Assembly (NCBI RefSeq): GCF_014905175.1
Contig: NC_057790.1
Coordinates: 7,688,001 to 7,752,000, forward strand
DNA: 64,000 bases
Direction of reading: 5' to 3'
From: Aphidius gifuensis
Lineage: Eukaryota > Arthropoda > Insecta > Hymenoptera > Braconidae
Position 1 is the stretch's first letter, and each line of letters begins with the position of its first letter. A program made the position numbers and the translations under genes. Below, one piece after another: positions 1 to 11,403 of the stretch. The notes beneath the pieces are model-generated. The model saw nothing but the letters and a program-made list of their open reading frames with translations. It had not been told where the DNA came from and made no database searches.

Positions 1-2
1 GA

Positions 3-770
3 TTCATTGCAAGACGCGGTACCCCTGTTAAAATTTACTCAGATAACGGTACCAATTTTATCGGTGCGAAAAATCAATTAAAGGAATTATATAATTTACT
101 AAATTCTGATGAGCATCAACATCTGGTAAATAACTTTGCAGCGTCACATATACCAAGAATATCATGGAATTTTATTCCACCATTATCACCTCATCAAGGG
201 GGACTGTGGGAATCCACAGTAAAATTGTTTAAACATCATCTCAAACGGGTAGTAGGTGAATCACTTTTCACATATGAAGCATTCACCACCTTCACCACTG
301 AGGTTGAAGGTATTTTAAATTCAAGACCTCTCACACAGATGTCCTCTGATCCAAATGACCTTAATGTCCTTACACCTGCACATATTCTAATCGGTGAACC
401 TATTCGAAACTTGCCGGAACAAGATTACACTGATACACCCACCAATAGATTATCATTTTGGGAACATATTACCAAGATGAAACAACATTTCTGGGCTCGT
501 TGGCATATTGAATATTTACACGAGTTACAGAAACGTCATAAATGGGCTAAGGACACCGCTAACATTAAAGTTGGCGAAATGGTCCTCCTGGTGGAGAAAA
601 ATGCTCCGTGTACTAGTTGGCCACTTGGACGAGTGATCGAGGTATATCCCGGAGCTGACCAAGTAGTCAGAACCGCAGTCGTGAAGACGGCCAATGGGAC
701 CTACACCAGATCAGTCACATTGCTGTGCCCGCTGCCATTCAATGACGTCACACCAGTTCCGAACCAATAA
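3..770 (+). CDS. BEL/Pao retrotransposon integrase C-terminal part (5' partial)
   Basis: The frame is open from the window edge, so the 5' part of the polyprotein lies outside. It reads the end of a retroviral-type integrase core: SDNGTNF carries a catalytic Asp, and SPHQGGLWES carries the last acidic residue of the DDE set. The tail after ILNSRPLT and LTPAHILIG, then VGEMVLLVEKN and WPLGRVIEV, is the DUF5641-type domain typical of BEL/Pao elements. The product would insert element cDNA into the host genome. No env-like frame follows; the stop is followed by noncoding DNA, a polypurine tract and an LTR-like start. The visible part is intact. Confident for the superfamily, not for the family. 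Confidence 0.9.
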   Translation, partial: FIARRGTPVKIYSDNGTNFIGAKNQLKELYNLLNSDEHQHLVNNFAASHIPRISWNFIPPLSPHQGGLWESTVKLFKHHLKRVVGESLFTYEAFTTFTTEVEGILNSRPLTQMSSDPNDLNVLTPAHILIGEPIRNLPEQDYTDTPTNRLSFWEHITKMKQHFWARWHIEYLHELQKRHKWAKDTANIKVGEMVLLVEKNAPCTSWPLGRVIEVYPGADQVVRTAVVKTANGTYTRSVTLLCPLPFNDVTPVPNQ

Positions 771-1410
771 TTATCAATATTTGTGTCTTTTTATTATGTA
801 ATCTGTTACAGGAGGAATTGGAACCAGTACATATTAAATTAAAATTAAAAAAAAAAAATATATATATATATATATAATGATAATAATAATAATTAAAATA
901 TTTTCTGTATAATATGCTAAATTTAATTGATCATATTACTATGTAATTATTTCAATCTAGAATCATGATATTTTAAACTAACGTCATAGGTCAATAACTT
1001 AATCAATTAGATTTTCGATTTTCTGAAGTTTAATTAATAATTAGAATAATGATCTTTTCAATTTTTCTAAATAACCAATTTTCTAAATTTTAATTTGATT
1101 ATATTTTCAATTTTCAAACTATCGATTGTCATAATTCGATTTATTATAATATGTTTGTAATTAATATATTAGGAATATAAGATAGTGTACTGGCCAGGTT
1201 TTACCATGGTTTCCCTGAGCCTTTTACGGAATCGGGTACACTCAAAAAGACGATGCCATGGGTGCACAAGCACATCGCACTTACACTGATAATTATCATA
1301 TCAAATTATCAAATATAAAAATATTTTTTATCATCATGTATCAACTATTGAATAAGTAATTTTAAATGCAATATTTGAGTTGATCGTGTACTCTCTCAAC
1401 GGGGGGAGTA
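771..1410 (+). other. BEL/Pao 3' noncoding region with polypurine tract
   Basis: AT-rich noncoding DNA between the integrase stop and the putative 3' LTR. A run of A followed by (AT)n and (AAT)n lies at about 847-893. The G-rich tract at 1400-1410 (CGGGGGGAGTA) directly before TGTTCCG is the expected primer site for plus-strand synthesis. A SINE-like piece interrupts the stretch at 1183-1298. Confidence 0.6.
1183..1298 (+). repeat. SINE-body fragment
   Basis: The order of motifs (CCAGGTTTT, then ATGGTTT, then AATCGGGTACA) matches the body of the tRNA-derived SINE at 46783-47135, in the same orientation. The tRNA-like head and A-rich tail are not visible, so this is a fragment or an older related family. 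It lies within the noncoding 3' part of the BEL/Pao element. Confidence 0.5.
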
Positions 1411-1880
1411 TGTTCCGTCGGAAAGAGAGGTAAGTGAGAAGAGAGAGAGAAGGAAAAAAATAAAATTTATTTGAGAAAAAATAAGTTTGAAAATGTAAAA
1501 TAAAATAAAAAGTAAAACGTACAACACATTGAGCTAGCGTGTCTAATCCTCTGACGGCACGAGTCGATGCCGACTAATCCCTCAAACTGACAACGTTTGC
1601 CATTAGAAAAATGTTGCAGTTTGAGGACAATGAGGATTAGGCCGCTGACCTCGAAGACCACCCAGTCTTTCGAGGAATACCATCAAATATGTGTAAAAAC
1701 ATTTTGGAAGTTTTGTCGGGTCCAAGCGACGCTTGGTTATACAAGCGTCGTTTGGCCTTCTAGAATTTTCTAGATTTTTCATTACTAAGGCCCAGAAGCT
1801 GGTTAGCGTCCTGGACCTTTTTTCTAGAATCAGTTGCATTTGCAAACCCGTAGACTACGGAGCTCTCTCTTGTCACTTGC
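1411..1880 (+). repeat. Putative BEL/Pao 3' LTR (end uncertain)
   Basis: Starts TGTTCCGTCGG immediately after the polypurine tract, as an LTR should. It contains an inverted repeat around AAGCGACGCTTGG/CAAGCGTCGTTTGG (about 1725-1755). The matching 5' LTR lies outside the window and no CA end with target duplication could be fixed, so the right edge is a guess. The 1880-2060 stretch after it is plain AT-rich DNA. Confidence 0.45.
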
Positions 1881-2205
1881 TATTATAAAAATCAACTTAA
1901 ATAATTTCAAGTTTAATAAAATAAAATTAAATTAATTTCATTAATAAATTAAATAATAACATAAAATTCAAATAATAATTTACATGATAATAATTAAAAT
2001 TAAACAGTAAAAAACAAAAAATATCATTGTGTTAATTATTTAAATTAACTACCCTCAACTCCTTACTCGATATAAATCCCTTAACGGGCAATATATCCAA
2101 CACTATCAAAAATTCTCAATTGAAATCAATGACAGAATAAAAAATATATCCACACCAATACCACATAAAAAAACAGTAAAATATCTTGGTTTTCACCTAG
2201 ACCAC

Positions 2206-2955
2206 TTGGCAAGAGGTGATAAACATGTTGACGAAGCCCTCAAAAAGGCTCAAGCAGCATTTAGAACCAATAGTAAATTATTCTACAATAAAAAACTATA
2301 TCCAAGAGCAAAAGTTATATGCTATATGCTATTAATAAGACCAATAATAACATATGCTGCACCAATATGGTGGAACATCAGTGCCAATGAGATGGAAGCA
2401 ATAAGAATGTTTGAAAGAAAATGCCTAAGATCCTGCTTGTCAACATACAGATCAGCACACACTGGATTCAAACATTACATCAGCAATAAAATAATATATG
2501 CAGATGCAAATATACCAAGAATAGACAATTTTATCATCAAACTAGCAAGAGATTACTACAGCAAAATCCAAGATTTAAATAACAAACTGTTCCAAACAAT
2601 GCTGGTACCATCAACAGCAATGCTAAACAAAATGAACATATCAACATATATCACACCACAAGCGTTTGTCACATTGGATCATTTGGGACTAATCCAAGAC
2701 CAAAATAATATACCAATAATATATCACTGGGCAAGAAACAAAGGTGACAAAAAAATACTAATGAAAATAGATGACTTTCTTAAATTCAAATATAAATTTA
2801 AGTTCTCAACAGAAATACCTCCTGTTGACCAACAAGACAACCATCGTCTAAACCAAAAAAAATACTGGTGGCTTAATGAAAATGCCCAACATATAAAAGA
2901 ACTTGAAACAAGACTGAATATCTTAAGAGAAATAAGATATAATAATAGAAATTAA
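2206..2955 (+). CDS. LINE ORF2 C-terminal fragment (reverse transcriptase)
   Basis: 249 codons open from an internal ATG; the frame continues upstream to about 2065. Motifs shared with the second LINE in the window: YLGF/YLGV before the start, AFRTNSKLFYNKK, RPIITYAAPIWWN, IPRIDNFIIKLARDY, and a terminal WWLNENAQHIKEL. The RPxxTY/IWW block is the typical LINE segment after the polymerase active site. The catalytic FADD motif is lost with the 5' end, so it cannot be active. Confidence 0.85.
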   Translation: MARGDKHVDEALKKAQAAFRTNSKLFYNKKLYPRAKVICYMLLIRPIITYAAPIWWNISANEMEAIRMFERKCLRSCLSTYRSAHTGFKHYISNKIIYADANIPRIDNFIIKLARDYYSKIQDLNNKLFQTMLVPSTAMLNKMNISTYITPQAFVTLDHLGLIQDQNNIPIIYHWARNKGDKKILMKIDDFLKFKYKFKFSTEIPPVDQQDNHRLNQKKYWWLNENAQHIKELETRLNILREIRYNNRN

Positions 2956-3015
2956 ACACCACAGTCCCAAGATACACAACAACAATCAAAATCTCAATCA
3001 TTTTTTTAAATATAT

Positions 3016-3042
3016 AGTAATACTAGACCATCTAGTATTACT
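3016..3042. other. Perfect hairpin in LINE 3' UTR
   Basis: A 12-bp perfect inverted repeat (AGTAATACTAGA / TCTAGTATTACT) with a CCA loop, just after the ORF2 stop. Such 3' structures can be recognised by the element's reverse transcriptase, which is inference here. Confidence 0.6.
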
Positions 3043-3336
3043 TGACTTGTTGGTTTTGCAAAAGGCCTTTTCCAACAAAAACAACAACAATAAAGCATCA
3101 GTTCAACACTTCAAAAATACAACTACCAGAATAAACAAATCAGTACTCACAAGCTAATACATCAAGACTGGATTTGAGTTGCCTGCTTCCACCAGGCCAT
3201 GTCTTCAACAAACCCCTCCCTTGTATATATTGTATAGACCCTTTTTTAAGTTTTTTCTACGTCTTAAATTAACACCAAATAAAATGTATTTTACTTTTAT
3301 CAGAAATAAACTTTTTTAAAAAAAAAAAAAAAAAAG

Positions 3337-3609
3337 TATAGCAGAGAGTATACGAGAGAATGTCTACAAGAGAGTATACAAGAGAGTGTACGAGAAAGTA
3401 AACGCGAGCGCGTAATGCTAGTAGGGCCTCGAATTTTGTTGCTACCCTCCGTAAAGAAGTTTCACTTCAAAAAAGTATTATTTGAAACTTATTAATTTAT
3501 TGTAATTTATTTAAAAAATAAAAAGAACTAAAATCTGGTCAGTCTGGGACTGACAGACAGCTGTGTTTCGACCCGGGCCACAGGCCCCAACAAAACACTT
3601 TTTTTCAGT
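3337..3609. other. No gene; recurring GAAGTTTCACTTC module
   Basis: Imperfect repeats of GAGAGTATACAAGAG occupy 3340-3400. The segment at about 3425-3475 (GGGCCTCGAATTTTGTTGCTACCCTCCG, broken here into motifs, then AAAGAAGTTTCACTTC) recurs at 27238-27285, so it belongs to a dispersed repeat. No coding potential seen. Confidence 0.4.
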
Positions 3610-3855
3610 TTAGTATACGAAATTCATACGTCATTCTTTTGGATTCAGGATTTCATTTTTTTCTTTTCCATGCATACAATTGATCTATTTATAGATTCAA
3701 AACGCAAACCAGCTGATTAAACAACAGATTATAAACTACATGATTCTTTGTTGTGATCATGCTCCTGACAAAATCAATTCCATGAATAAATTATGGATCA
3801 ACTCATGTAGATACATTAACAGCGTATTGTTGCATGTACACTCTTAATTATAAGC

Positions 3856-3894
3856 TATATAAAGTGTAAAATAAGTTGTATTCTAAGTATCAGT
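3856..3894 (+). promoter_or_regulatory. Core promoter of receptor A: TATA box plus initiator
   Basis: TATATAAAG at 3856-3864 and an insect-type initiator TCAGT at 3890-3894. The TATAAA to initiator-A distance is 34 bp and is the same in copy B. About 500 bp of 5' flank (from about 3630) is recognisably shared by copies A, B and C. This places the start site about 240 bp before the ATG. Confidence 0.55.
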
Positions 3895-3937
3895 ACGGAT
3901 AATCTATTCATAATTACAAAAATGATAAACCCTTCAG

Positions 3938-4037
3938 GTGGTATATTTTTTTTCCGAGCTTCTTTTGATGACGTTGGAACTAAATAATGTACTATTTTCA
4001 TTTATAATTTGTTCTTCAATACAAATTTTTTTTTCAG
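3938..4037 (+). other. Possible 100-nt intron in the 5' UTR of receptor A
   Basis: CTTCAG/GTGGTA could be a donor and TTTTTTTTTCAG/TATTAAACG a good acceptor. The acceptor is conserved in all three copies; the donor GT is present in A and B but changed to CT in pseudogene C. A short upstream ATG (about 3922) lies in the leader and soon meets a stop. Inference only; needs RNA. Confidence 0.35.
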
Positions 4038-4133
4038 TATTAAACGGCATTCAGTCACGTACAGTTTGAAAACAAAGTTAGTTAGCTGAAAAGAGCGTGA
4101 AAGTTTATTGTTTATAATATTCTGATAATAAAT

Positions 4134-7100
4134 ATGGATTATTTACGGGATAATAAAGTTCGGCCATCAATTGAGCAGGGATCTTTGCCAATTCGTTTAT
4201 TCTTATTGGATGATGTCGACATTGAGCGAGGGAGGAAATTACAAAAAGTACTAAGGAAAATATCTCCAACAAACATGGTTGGGAAACTCAATAAAAATTA
4301 TCACACCAATTGATAAACAGCAGGCAGAGTTGTTATTCCTGTCTATGATTAACGCTTATTACATTGACCCTACGCTGAGAAAAATTATTGAGAAAGCATG
4401 ACAATCCTGATACGAAATAGAATACCAATAATTTTTATTCTTTTTGATAATAAAATTCTTTTAATATTTAATCGTAGTTGATAACTATCGATATTAAAAA
4501 TTGTTAATCAGCATAACAATGTTTTCTCGACAATTTTTGTCAGAAATTTTTCTTAGTGTATGATAATTGCTAGTATATGCGACGAATACTTATTTTTTTA
4601 AGTTTGGGAAAACGTTGAAGTGCAATTGAAATACAACATGGCCGTGCAATGGCTCCAGCCTGGCAAAAAGTTGCCATGGCTTGGCTGCCAGTCTTGGTTC
4701 ATGCTCAACCCAGACCTAGGGAGTGACACCAATTTAAGCTTGGCTACCAACACTCAATACTAGCCTATGCATTGGCTGCCAATACTTGGCCAAGACTTCC
4801 AAAAATTTAATAATTTAATTAAAAAAAATTCTTTACAAAAGTTTGAACAACTTAATTTTTTTATTCATATAATTAATAATTTATTTGACATAAACAATTA
4901 CACCATAAATACTTGACATCACCAGGGTTCGAACACGGTATCTCCTAGTGGTAAAACCAGAGCCTTACTTACTTAACGACAGAAGCGACAATTAAAGATA
5001 ATGAAAATTTGTTGTACTTAAATATTCATTATAATCATAGCAATCCTATGGAATCCACCGACACTAGGCCGATATATAAACTTTATTTGTTTCATATTAT
5101 ACCTCGGAATGCATTTTCATAATTTATAAAAAAAAATTTTCTCTTGAAATTTTCATTATAACATATATGGAAAAAAAAAAAAGAGTAGTTGTTATATATT
5201 ATTGAACAAACAAATTTTCAATATTGAATACATAACAGCGGCTTTTAATAAATTCAATATTCATATACGTCGAAAGAATAAAAAATAATCAGTTTTGGTT
5301 ACCCAAAGAACAATTGAAACTCGGCTGACGAATGGCAAGTCACAGGTTGGCCAGTCTTTAGTGTGCCAACTTTTGGGTTGATTGTATATTCCCAGTCTTT
5401 GCCACCCAATAATTGGCTAAGGCTTGGCCAATGAATGGTTGGTCAATGGCTCAATCATTTTTTTCCAGTCTTGGCCACCCAACAATTTACTAAGACTCGG
5501 TCGATGAATGGCTGGTCAGCTTTTTTTCAACCAATGGTCGGCCAAGCATGGCATACGAGCCTTGGTAAGTAAATAACCAGCCAAGAGTCACTCAAGCCTT
5601 AGCCCATGGATGGCGCACAATTGGCTGCCAAGCATTGGGACAAGGCTTGGCCGTGTTGTGAGTCTTAGCAATTCTTACACGGGTATGATGTTGCTAGTAG
5701 TATTTGTGGTAACCGTTGTATTTATACAAATACGATTTAAACATATATATAATACAATATATATGTTTTCCCTGTGCATATTCGCTTCTTGAGTTGAATT
5801 AATTCGTACAAAGTTACTATTTTCATTATCTATTACAGGAAAATGAGAGTTTTTGGAATATTATAAAACCAATTATTGCTGTGTCACAATTTTTTGGAAA
5901 TTTTCCCATAAGCGGTCTTTATAATTCAAAACCAGATGAATATGTTTTTAAATTTTCATCGTTTATCACGAGCTATTCAGTGATGATTATTTCACTTATC
6001 GGTATTGGTATTGCTGCAACTTTTAACGAAGTGATTCACTCTACAAAAGGTGAAACTTTTACGTTTAGTTCAAATTCTGAATGTTTTTGTGAATTGTGAA
6101 TAAAGTCAAGGCTTTAATTTTGTTTTTATTTTTTCAGACGATTTTTTTCTGAAGTTTTGGTATACCATTTTTTATGGATATAATTTTTTAGTGCTGCTTA
6201 TAATATTTTTCAAAACACCTAGTTGGATTAAATTGCAAATAAATTGGCGTCGTGTTGAAGAAAAATTAGACAAGTAAATATTTTTTAAATTATTTATGTT
6301 CGTTTTTCAGGTTTATTACAATAAGCGTGGACGTTAATATGCCCGAGTAGAAATTCAGGTCAGGTTCCGATCAAGCCCTGATCAGGCTTGCCTGATTTCA
6401 AATCCAATCTGGATCCAGAATGGATCAGGATACCTGATCAGGCTGTAGTAAAGATACATGATTCATAATGGATCCAGATTCCGGATCGAAACTGGATCAG
6501 GATGCATGATTTATTCAAAAATAAAAAAAAAAATTACTAATTTCAAATTTATTTTTTTTTTTATTTGAAAACTAATGCTTAACAGAATACGGATAAACTT
6601 TATTAATACGAACTGACGTAACTGATAATTTACCTAACTAATTATCGCTACGACCGGGGTTCGAACCTTTCGACACGGGGATTACAACGCTAGTACTTGA
6701 CACGCTCGGCCATTGAGGCATTCAATAATTCGTACTAACTTTTTGTCCTCATAGGTTCTACAAATTGCCTGGTCAGGATAGCATCAGGCCATCTCTATTT
6801 TATCCTTAATAGTGATAGCCTGATCCATTCTGGAACAAGACTGGATCAAGAAAAAATTATTTGAAAAAAAAATAAATTCAATATTTTTTTCTTGATCCAG
6901 TCTTGATCCAGAATGGATCAGGCTATCCCTATTAAGGATAAAATACAGATAGCTTGATGCTTTCTTTATCCATTTTGGATCCAGCTAGCCTTACTCTATC
7001 CTTAATAGGGATAGCCTGATCCACCCCGGATCGAGACTTGATCAAGATAAAAGTATTAAATTCATTTAATTTTTAAATAATTTCATCTTGATCAAGTCCT

Positions 7101-9231
7101 GATCCGGACTGGATCAGGCTATCCCTATTAAAGATAGAGTAGGAATGGCCTGATCAAGATAGCATCCGTCTATCTCTATTACATCCTTAATAGAGTAGCC
7201 TGATCCATTCTGGATCAAATCTTGATCAAGAAAAAATTATTTGAAAAAAAAATAAATTGAATATTTTTACCTTGATCAAGTTCTGATCCGGGATGGATCA
7301 GGCTACTCTATCAAGGATAAAATAGAGATAGCCTGATGCTATCCTGACCGGGCAATTTGTAAAATTCAAAGACGTAAATTTGACACTTTTTTCTTTATCC
7401 ATTTCGGATCCAGCTAGCCTTACTCTATCCTTAATAGGGATAGCCTGATCCATTCTGGATCAAATCTTGATCAAGAAAAAATTATTTGAAAAAAAAAATA
7501 AATTCAATAATGATGTAATAGAGATAGACGGATGCTATCTTGATCAGGCCATTCCTACTCTATCTTTAATAGGGATAGCCTGATCCAGTCCGGATCAGGA
7601 CTTGATTAAGATGAAATTATTTAAAAATTAAATGAATTTAATACTTTTATCTTGATCAAGTCCTGATCCGGACTGGATCAGGCTATCCCTATTTATGGAA
7701 AAGATGTAGGTGCCTGATCCAGGCTTGATCAGGATGTGATAGAGTTACTTGAATAGGGATAGCCTTACGATATCCTGATCAGGCCTGGATCAGTGTTCAG
7801 GCTATCCTGAACAAGTTTCTACTCGGGTGATTCTCATATGAATGAAAAGAAATCCGAATAATTAACAACTTTCGTTCAACTGCTATTTTTTGAACTTTTT
7901 GTTTTTTATATACATTTTTATCAATTAATTTCTGGAAACAAATTATTATTGAAGATCAATTATGACTAATAGTCACTAGCTGCGATCGATTAGAATGTTT
8001 TCCTTTATGTTCTATATAATCAGCTTTTTCAGCTTTCATCAAACGAAATTCCGTCTACGGTTTAAACTACAGACAATTTCACTGATTATGTTTTTTTTGG
8101 CTTCGTTCGAGATAATATACTGGTATAAAAACATAATATCTGAAACATCAGCTGAAGATGTTTTGAATTTTATGAGTGAAAGATATTTATCACTCTTTGC
8201 ATCCGTGGATAGCTCATTAAACAGTTGAGTGTATATTTGTAAAAGACGCACTTTTAACGCATCATTGATTTACTTTCTTTCTAACAATAGATTATAAAAT
8301 ATTTGTGGGAACCATTGGTATTATCATAAGTACCATAGGGACATTTACTTGGAACTTTGGTGATCTTTTAATTATTATGGTAAAAAATAAGCCACTGAAG
8401 AATCATTTTATATTATTCACTATAAAATATATATTCCCATAATCCACACCTTTAATTCTCATTCTTTAGGTTTCGATCGGGCTTTCAGAAAGATACAAAC
8501 ATCTTAACGAAATTGTACGTTTCAAAATTTCAAACGATCCAACAGAAAGAATAAATTGGCGGAAAATAAAAAATAAATATGTTATAATGAATGAACTCGT
8601 CAAAGAAGCAGAAAACATTGTTTCGCCATTAATACTAATATCATGTTGCATGAACGTCTATCAAATTTGCGAACATTCATCCGAAGTAATAAGGTATTTG
8701 TGAATTAATAATGATATATTTCTAAAATTATCACAAATAAATGATTGGTGTTCATTTTAGATCGGTGAAAACTGAATCAAAAATTTCAATATATTATTTT
8801 TGGTCACTTTCCCTTCTGATTTTTCGGACAATGGCAGTAGTGTTATCAGCAGCCAAAATTGATGATGAAAACAAACATGCATTATCAATATTCACCCGTT
8901 GTCATCCATCAGTTTTCATAATTGAGGTTTGTTGATATTCTTTACATTATACCGCATTCAAGATTCCAATACGTCTTCTGTTCAATCTATAATAATAATC
9001 ATTGTTTCTATTGAAGGTTATTTGGATTCAACAACAATTGTCGATTGACGAAGTTTCATTTACAGCAATGAAATTTTTTTCAATTACTCGTAAATTTATA
9101 TTGACTGTAAGTATATGAATACATGTATTTCAATAAGTATTTATCTTACATATTCATTACATTTATTTTAGATTGCTGGGACGATTATTACATATGAAAT
9201 TGTTTATATGCAGCTTAGAGCGCATTATTAG
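4134..9231 (+). CDS. Sugar-type gustatory receptor, copy A (9 exons, intact)
   Basis: Predicted seven-pass receptor in the dendrite membrane of taste neurons, a ligand-gated cation channel of the Gr5a/Gr64 (trehalose receptor) family. Exons: 4134-4247, 5839-6049, 6138-6273, 8033-8223, 8291-8379, 8470-8693, 8761-8926, 9017-9106, 9172-9231. These give 1281 nt, 426 residues, all junctions GT-AG and all phases agreeing. Family marks: SQFFGNFPISG near residues 53-63, SERYKHLNE after the fifth segment, INWRKIKNKY and LVKEAENIVSPL, YYFWSLSLLIFRTMAVV, then MKFFSITRKFILTIAGT and TYEIVYMQ at the C-terminus, where family members usually read TYELVLIQF. Length is usual for the family. The start is the first ATG of an exon conserved in three copies. 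The exon 4 acceptor could lie 12 nt upstream in frame. Introns 1 and 3 hold TIR elements. The sugar ligand cannot be inferred. Confidence 0.87.
4632..5683. mobile_element. TIR element, TTGGCCA-rich family, in receptor A intron 1
   Basis: Host sequence shared with copies B and C stops after GCAATTGAAAT (4631) and resumes near 5690. Between them are inverted, TTGGCC/GGCCAA-rich arms (ACAACATGGCC... and ...GGCTTGGCCGTGTTGT) around an AT-rich core with a tRNA-like segment. A second copy in reverse orientation is at about 34970-40745. Roughly 0.75 kb of intron present in copy B is missing here, so a deletion accompanied or followed the insertion. No coding sequence. Confidence 0.7.
4924..4993 (-). 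other. tRNA-like segment in TIR element
   Basis: On the minus strand: CGTTAAGTAAGTAAGGC (weak A-box/D-arm) and, about 40 nt on, TGTTCGAACCC (B-box/T-loop). No convincing acceptor stem, so it is not called as a tRNA gene. Confidence 0.4.
6342..7827. mobile_element. TIR element (CCCGAGTAGAAA) in receptor A intron 3
   Basis: Ends are CCCGAGTAGAAA and TTTCTACTCGGG, flanked by TG on both sides. The intron regions of copies B and C lack it, which fixes the insertion point. The body is built from inverted blocks of TGATCCATTCTGGATCA and TATCCCTATTAAGGATA, repeated at least eight times in both directions, so the RNA would fold into long hairpins. One tRNA-like segment lies in the left half. No coding sequence. 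Confidence 0.8.
6650..6722 (-). other. tRNA-like segment in TIR element
   Basis: Minus strand: CAATGGCCGAGCGTGTCAAG resembles a tRNA-Leu/Ser D-arm with A-box, and GGTTCGAACCCC is a full B-box/T-loop, 70 nt overall. Acceptor ends do not pair well, so it is called tRNA-like. Confidence 0.55.
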
Positions 9232-9249
9232 AATCTAATACAAAGTCGA

Positions 9250-10592
9250 TCGATAAAAATTTTGAAAATTTGTAAAGTCGTTTGAAGGCGTTATTTGAAC
9301 GACGAGTCGTTTTTGGAATCGTTCTCCGTGACACTACAACGCTTCAAAACGACTTTAGAGAAAACCAAAAAGTCGTCCTAAAAACGCCTTTGGACGACTT
9401 TGCAGCATAGGTAAAGTCGTTTTGAAAACGCCTTCGAACGACTTTGCAGCATAGTAAAGTCGTTCAAATAACGCCTTCAAACGACTTTAGTCAATAAGTT
9501 ATTAAACAAAAAAAAGTTTTATTTATTTATTTAAAAATTTATTTAAACTTTTATTAAAAAAAAAAAAAAAAAGCACTGACAATGTTGACTAATACATCGA
9601 ATTACAATATTATCAATAATAAAACATTATAATAGAACAAATAATATAAACTTCACAAATATTATTACAAAGTCTGAAATATGATGAGAGTATAACATAT
9701 ACATAGAACTATGATTTTTTCATTATTATTGTTAATAATTATTTAATATATATTTATTGGAAAATTTCTTCATAAATTTATATATTCGCAGTACTCTGGA
9801 ACAAATTACAATAATTGAGGTTAATATTAATAATATATATATGACAAAAATATTGAATTTAATATTTGATAGCTTATTTAGTTTAATTATTAAAACATAA
9901 ATATTACTTTACTTACTCGTTGAATAAAAATTTGAGCATACGTTTTGACGGTCCATTCTCAAACATAACCTAGACGGCGTCACTACTTGTAAACTTTTGC
10001 ATCTTGATGCAACTTTTAACTAACACTTGCTAGCACTGTTTTTTGATTGTGAGGTCAAAAAATAAGCGAATACATTTTTTGTCATAAAACACAATCACAA
10101 AGTATAAATAATATTATTAAAAAAATCACTAAGTCACTGGGTAAAAAAATAGGTGCTCAACATTTTCCATGACATTTTACTATGAACGGAAAACATAATT
10201 TCTAATTCACCTGCGCGTGCGCCAGAGATCTGCAGTTGTGGCAAGGTGGCAAGGTGGTTTGGCAACACGTATACAATGTGTGCATGTGTGTGCGTTGAGG
10301 CTAAAACCAAACGGTTGTAACAAGAAATTTTCTAAGTCCAAATTATTGGTAAAATTTTCTAAGCCCCAAACAAATATACAAAAGGTAGTTGAAATAACGA
10401 CTCAGAACGACTTTATGCTTGTGAATTGAGAAAAATTCATAAAAGCGTTCAAATAACGCCTCGAAACAACTTTGGGAAAACCAAGTCATCCTGAAAACGT
10501 CTCAGAACGACTCTTTTACGCTACAAAACTACTCCGAACGACTGCAAAACGACTCAAACGCCTTAAAAACGACTTTACATTTTTTATCCCGG
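9250..10592. mobile_element. TIR element (TGTAAAGTCGTTT) just 3' of receptor A
   Basis: Inverted ends GATAAAAATTTTGAAAATT-TGTAAAGTCGTTT (left) and AAACGACTTTACATTTTTTATC (right), with many internal copies of AACGACTTT/AAAGTCGTT near both ends. It begins about 20 bp after the receptor stop codon, so it would supply the 3' UTR and polyadenylation signal of copy A. The interior (9500-10430) is AT-rich without a convincing gene; a 70-codon frame at 10217 has no recognisable features. Confidence 0.65.
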
Positions 10593-10823
10593 CGACGGGA
10601 TCCAATGAATAATTAAAATATATTTGTTTCTTTATTTATAACTATTTAATAATAATCGTGATGTGAGAAAATTTAAATTCTTGATTTTAAACACTGAATA
10701 ACTCGTGTTTATAAATTGAATATTTCATCAATTTACAATTTTTCGTGCAAATTTAGGTTTGAGAAAAAAGTTAATTTTACGTTTACTTTATCGTACATTC
10801 TATGACAACTTTTGAGTGTTGCT

Positions 10824-11403
10824 CCCCCACGAAAAAATATATATCCTGGATATATCCAAATGGCGTATATCCAGGATATATCCAAGATATATCCGGGATA
10901 TATCCAGGATATATCCTAAAAATGCCGAAAAGAATAAAAGAGTAACGCGCTCTTGTAGCAGTTTTTCTAAATATTATATGTCAAATATTAAATGGACGAC
11001 AATATAAATGCTTCTTCACACCAAGTAATGTCTACAGTAGTAATAATATCGAAAACTCAAATATTAAAACATTTCACTTTATTATTATATACTTTAATTT
11101 ATTTATTAATTTTTTCTTTATTTAATGTTACATTATTAAACCTAAATTTATAATTTATGATTAACCTATATCTGTGACAGTTTGCTTGGTGTATAATTTA
11201 CTGAAGGCTTAATATGGTCCGCCTTTGAATTTTGTGCACACTATAGTCACAGGTGTTGCTACAAGAGTGCGTTACTATTTTTTTCTCCAGAAATTTTGAG
11301 GATATATCCAGGATATATCTTGGATATATCTCGGATATATTCTGGATATATCCCGGATATACGCCATTTGGATATATCCAGGATATATATTTTTTCGTGG
11401 GGG
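10824..11403. mobile_element. MITE with GGATATATCC repeats
   Basis: Inverted ends CCCCCACGAAAAAATATATA and TATATATTTTTTCGTGGGGG. Both arms contain runs of GGATATATCC, itself a palindrome, in an irregular array. About 580 bp, with a plain AT-rich centre. Open frames here come from the repeats and are not genes. The 10593-10823 and 11404-11585 stretches beside it hold nothing recognisable. Confidence 0.7.

Larger units (their letters stand above)
2062..3336 (+). mobile_element. 5'-truncated Jockey-type LINE
   Basis: Contains only the last part of ORF2 (reverse transcriptase thumb and C-terminal segment), a 3' UTR and a poly-A tail at 3318-3335. Closely related to the C-terminal part of the full-length element at 35482-40610. 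5' truncation is normal for target-primed reverse transcription. The exact 5' junction and target duplication were not found. Confidence 0.8.

Noticed and set aside
3..770. Endogenous retrovirus or other viral integration
   Set aside because: DUF5641-type tail and LTR context fit a BEL/Pao retrotransposon; no envelope or viral structural gene is seen anywhere in the window.
10816..11403. CRISPR-like array of GGATATATCC repeats
   Set aside because: Eukaryotic DNA, palindromic short units without unique spacers, enclosed by TIRs.
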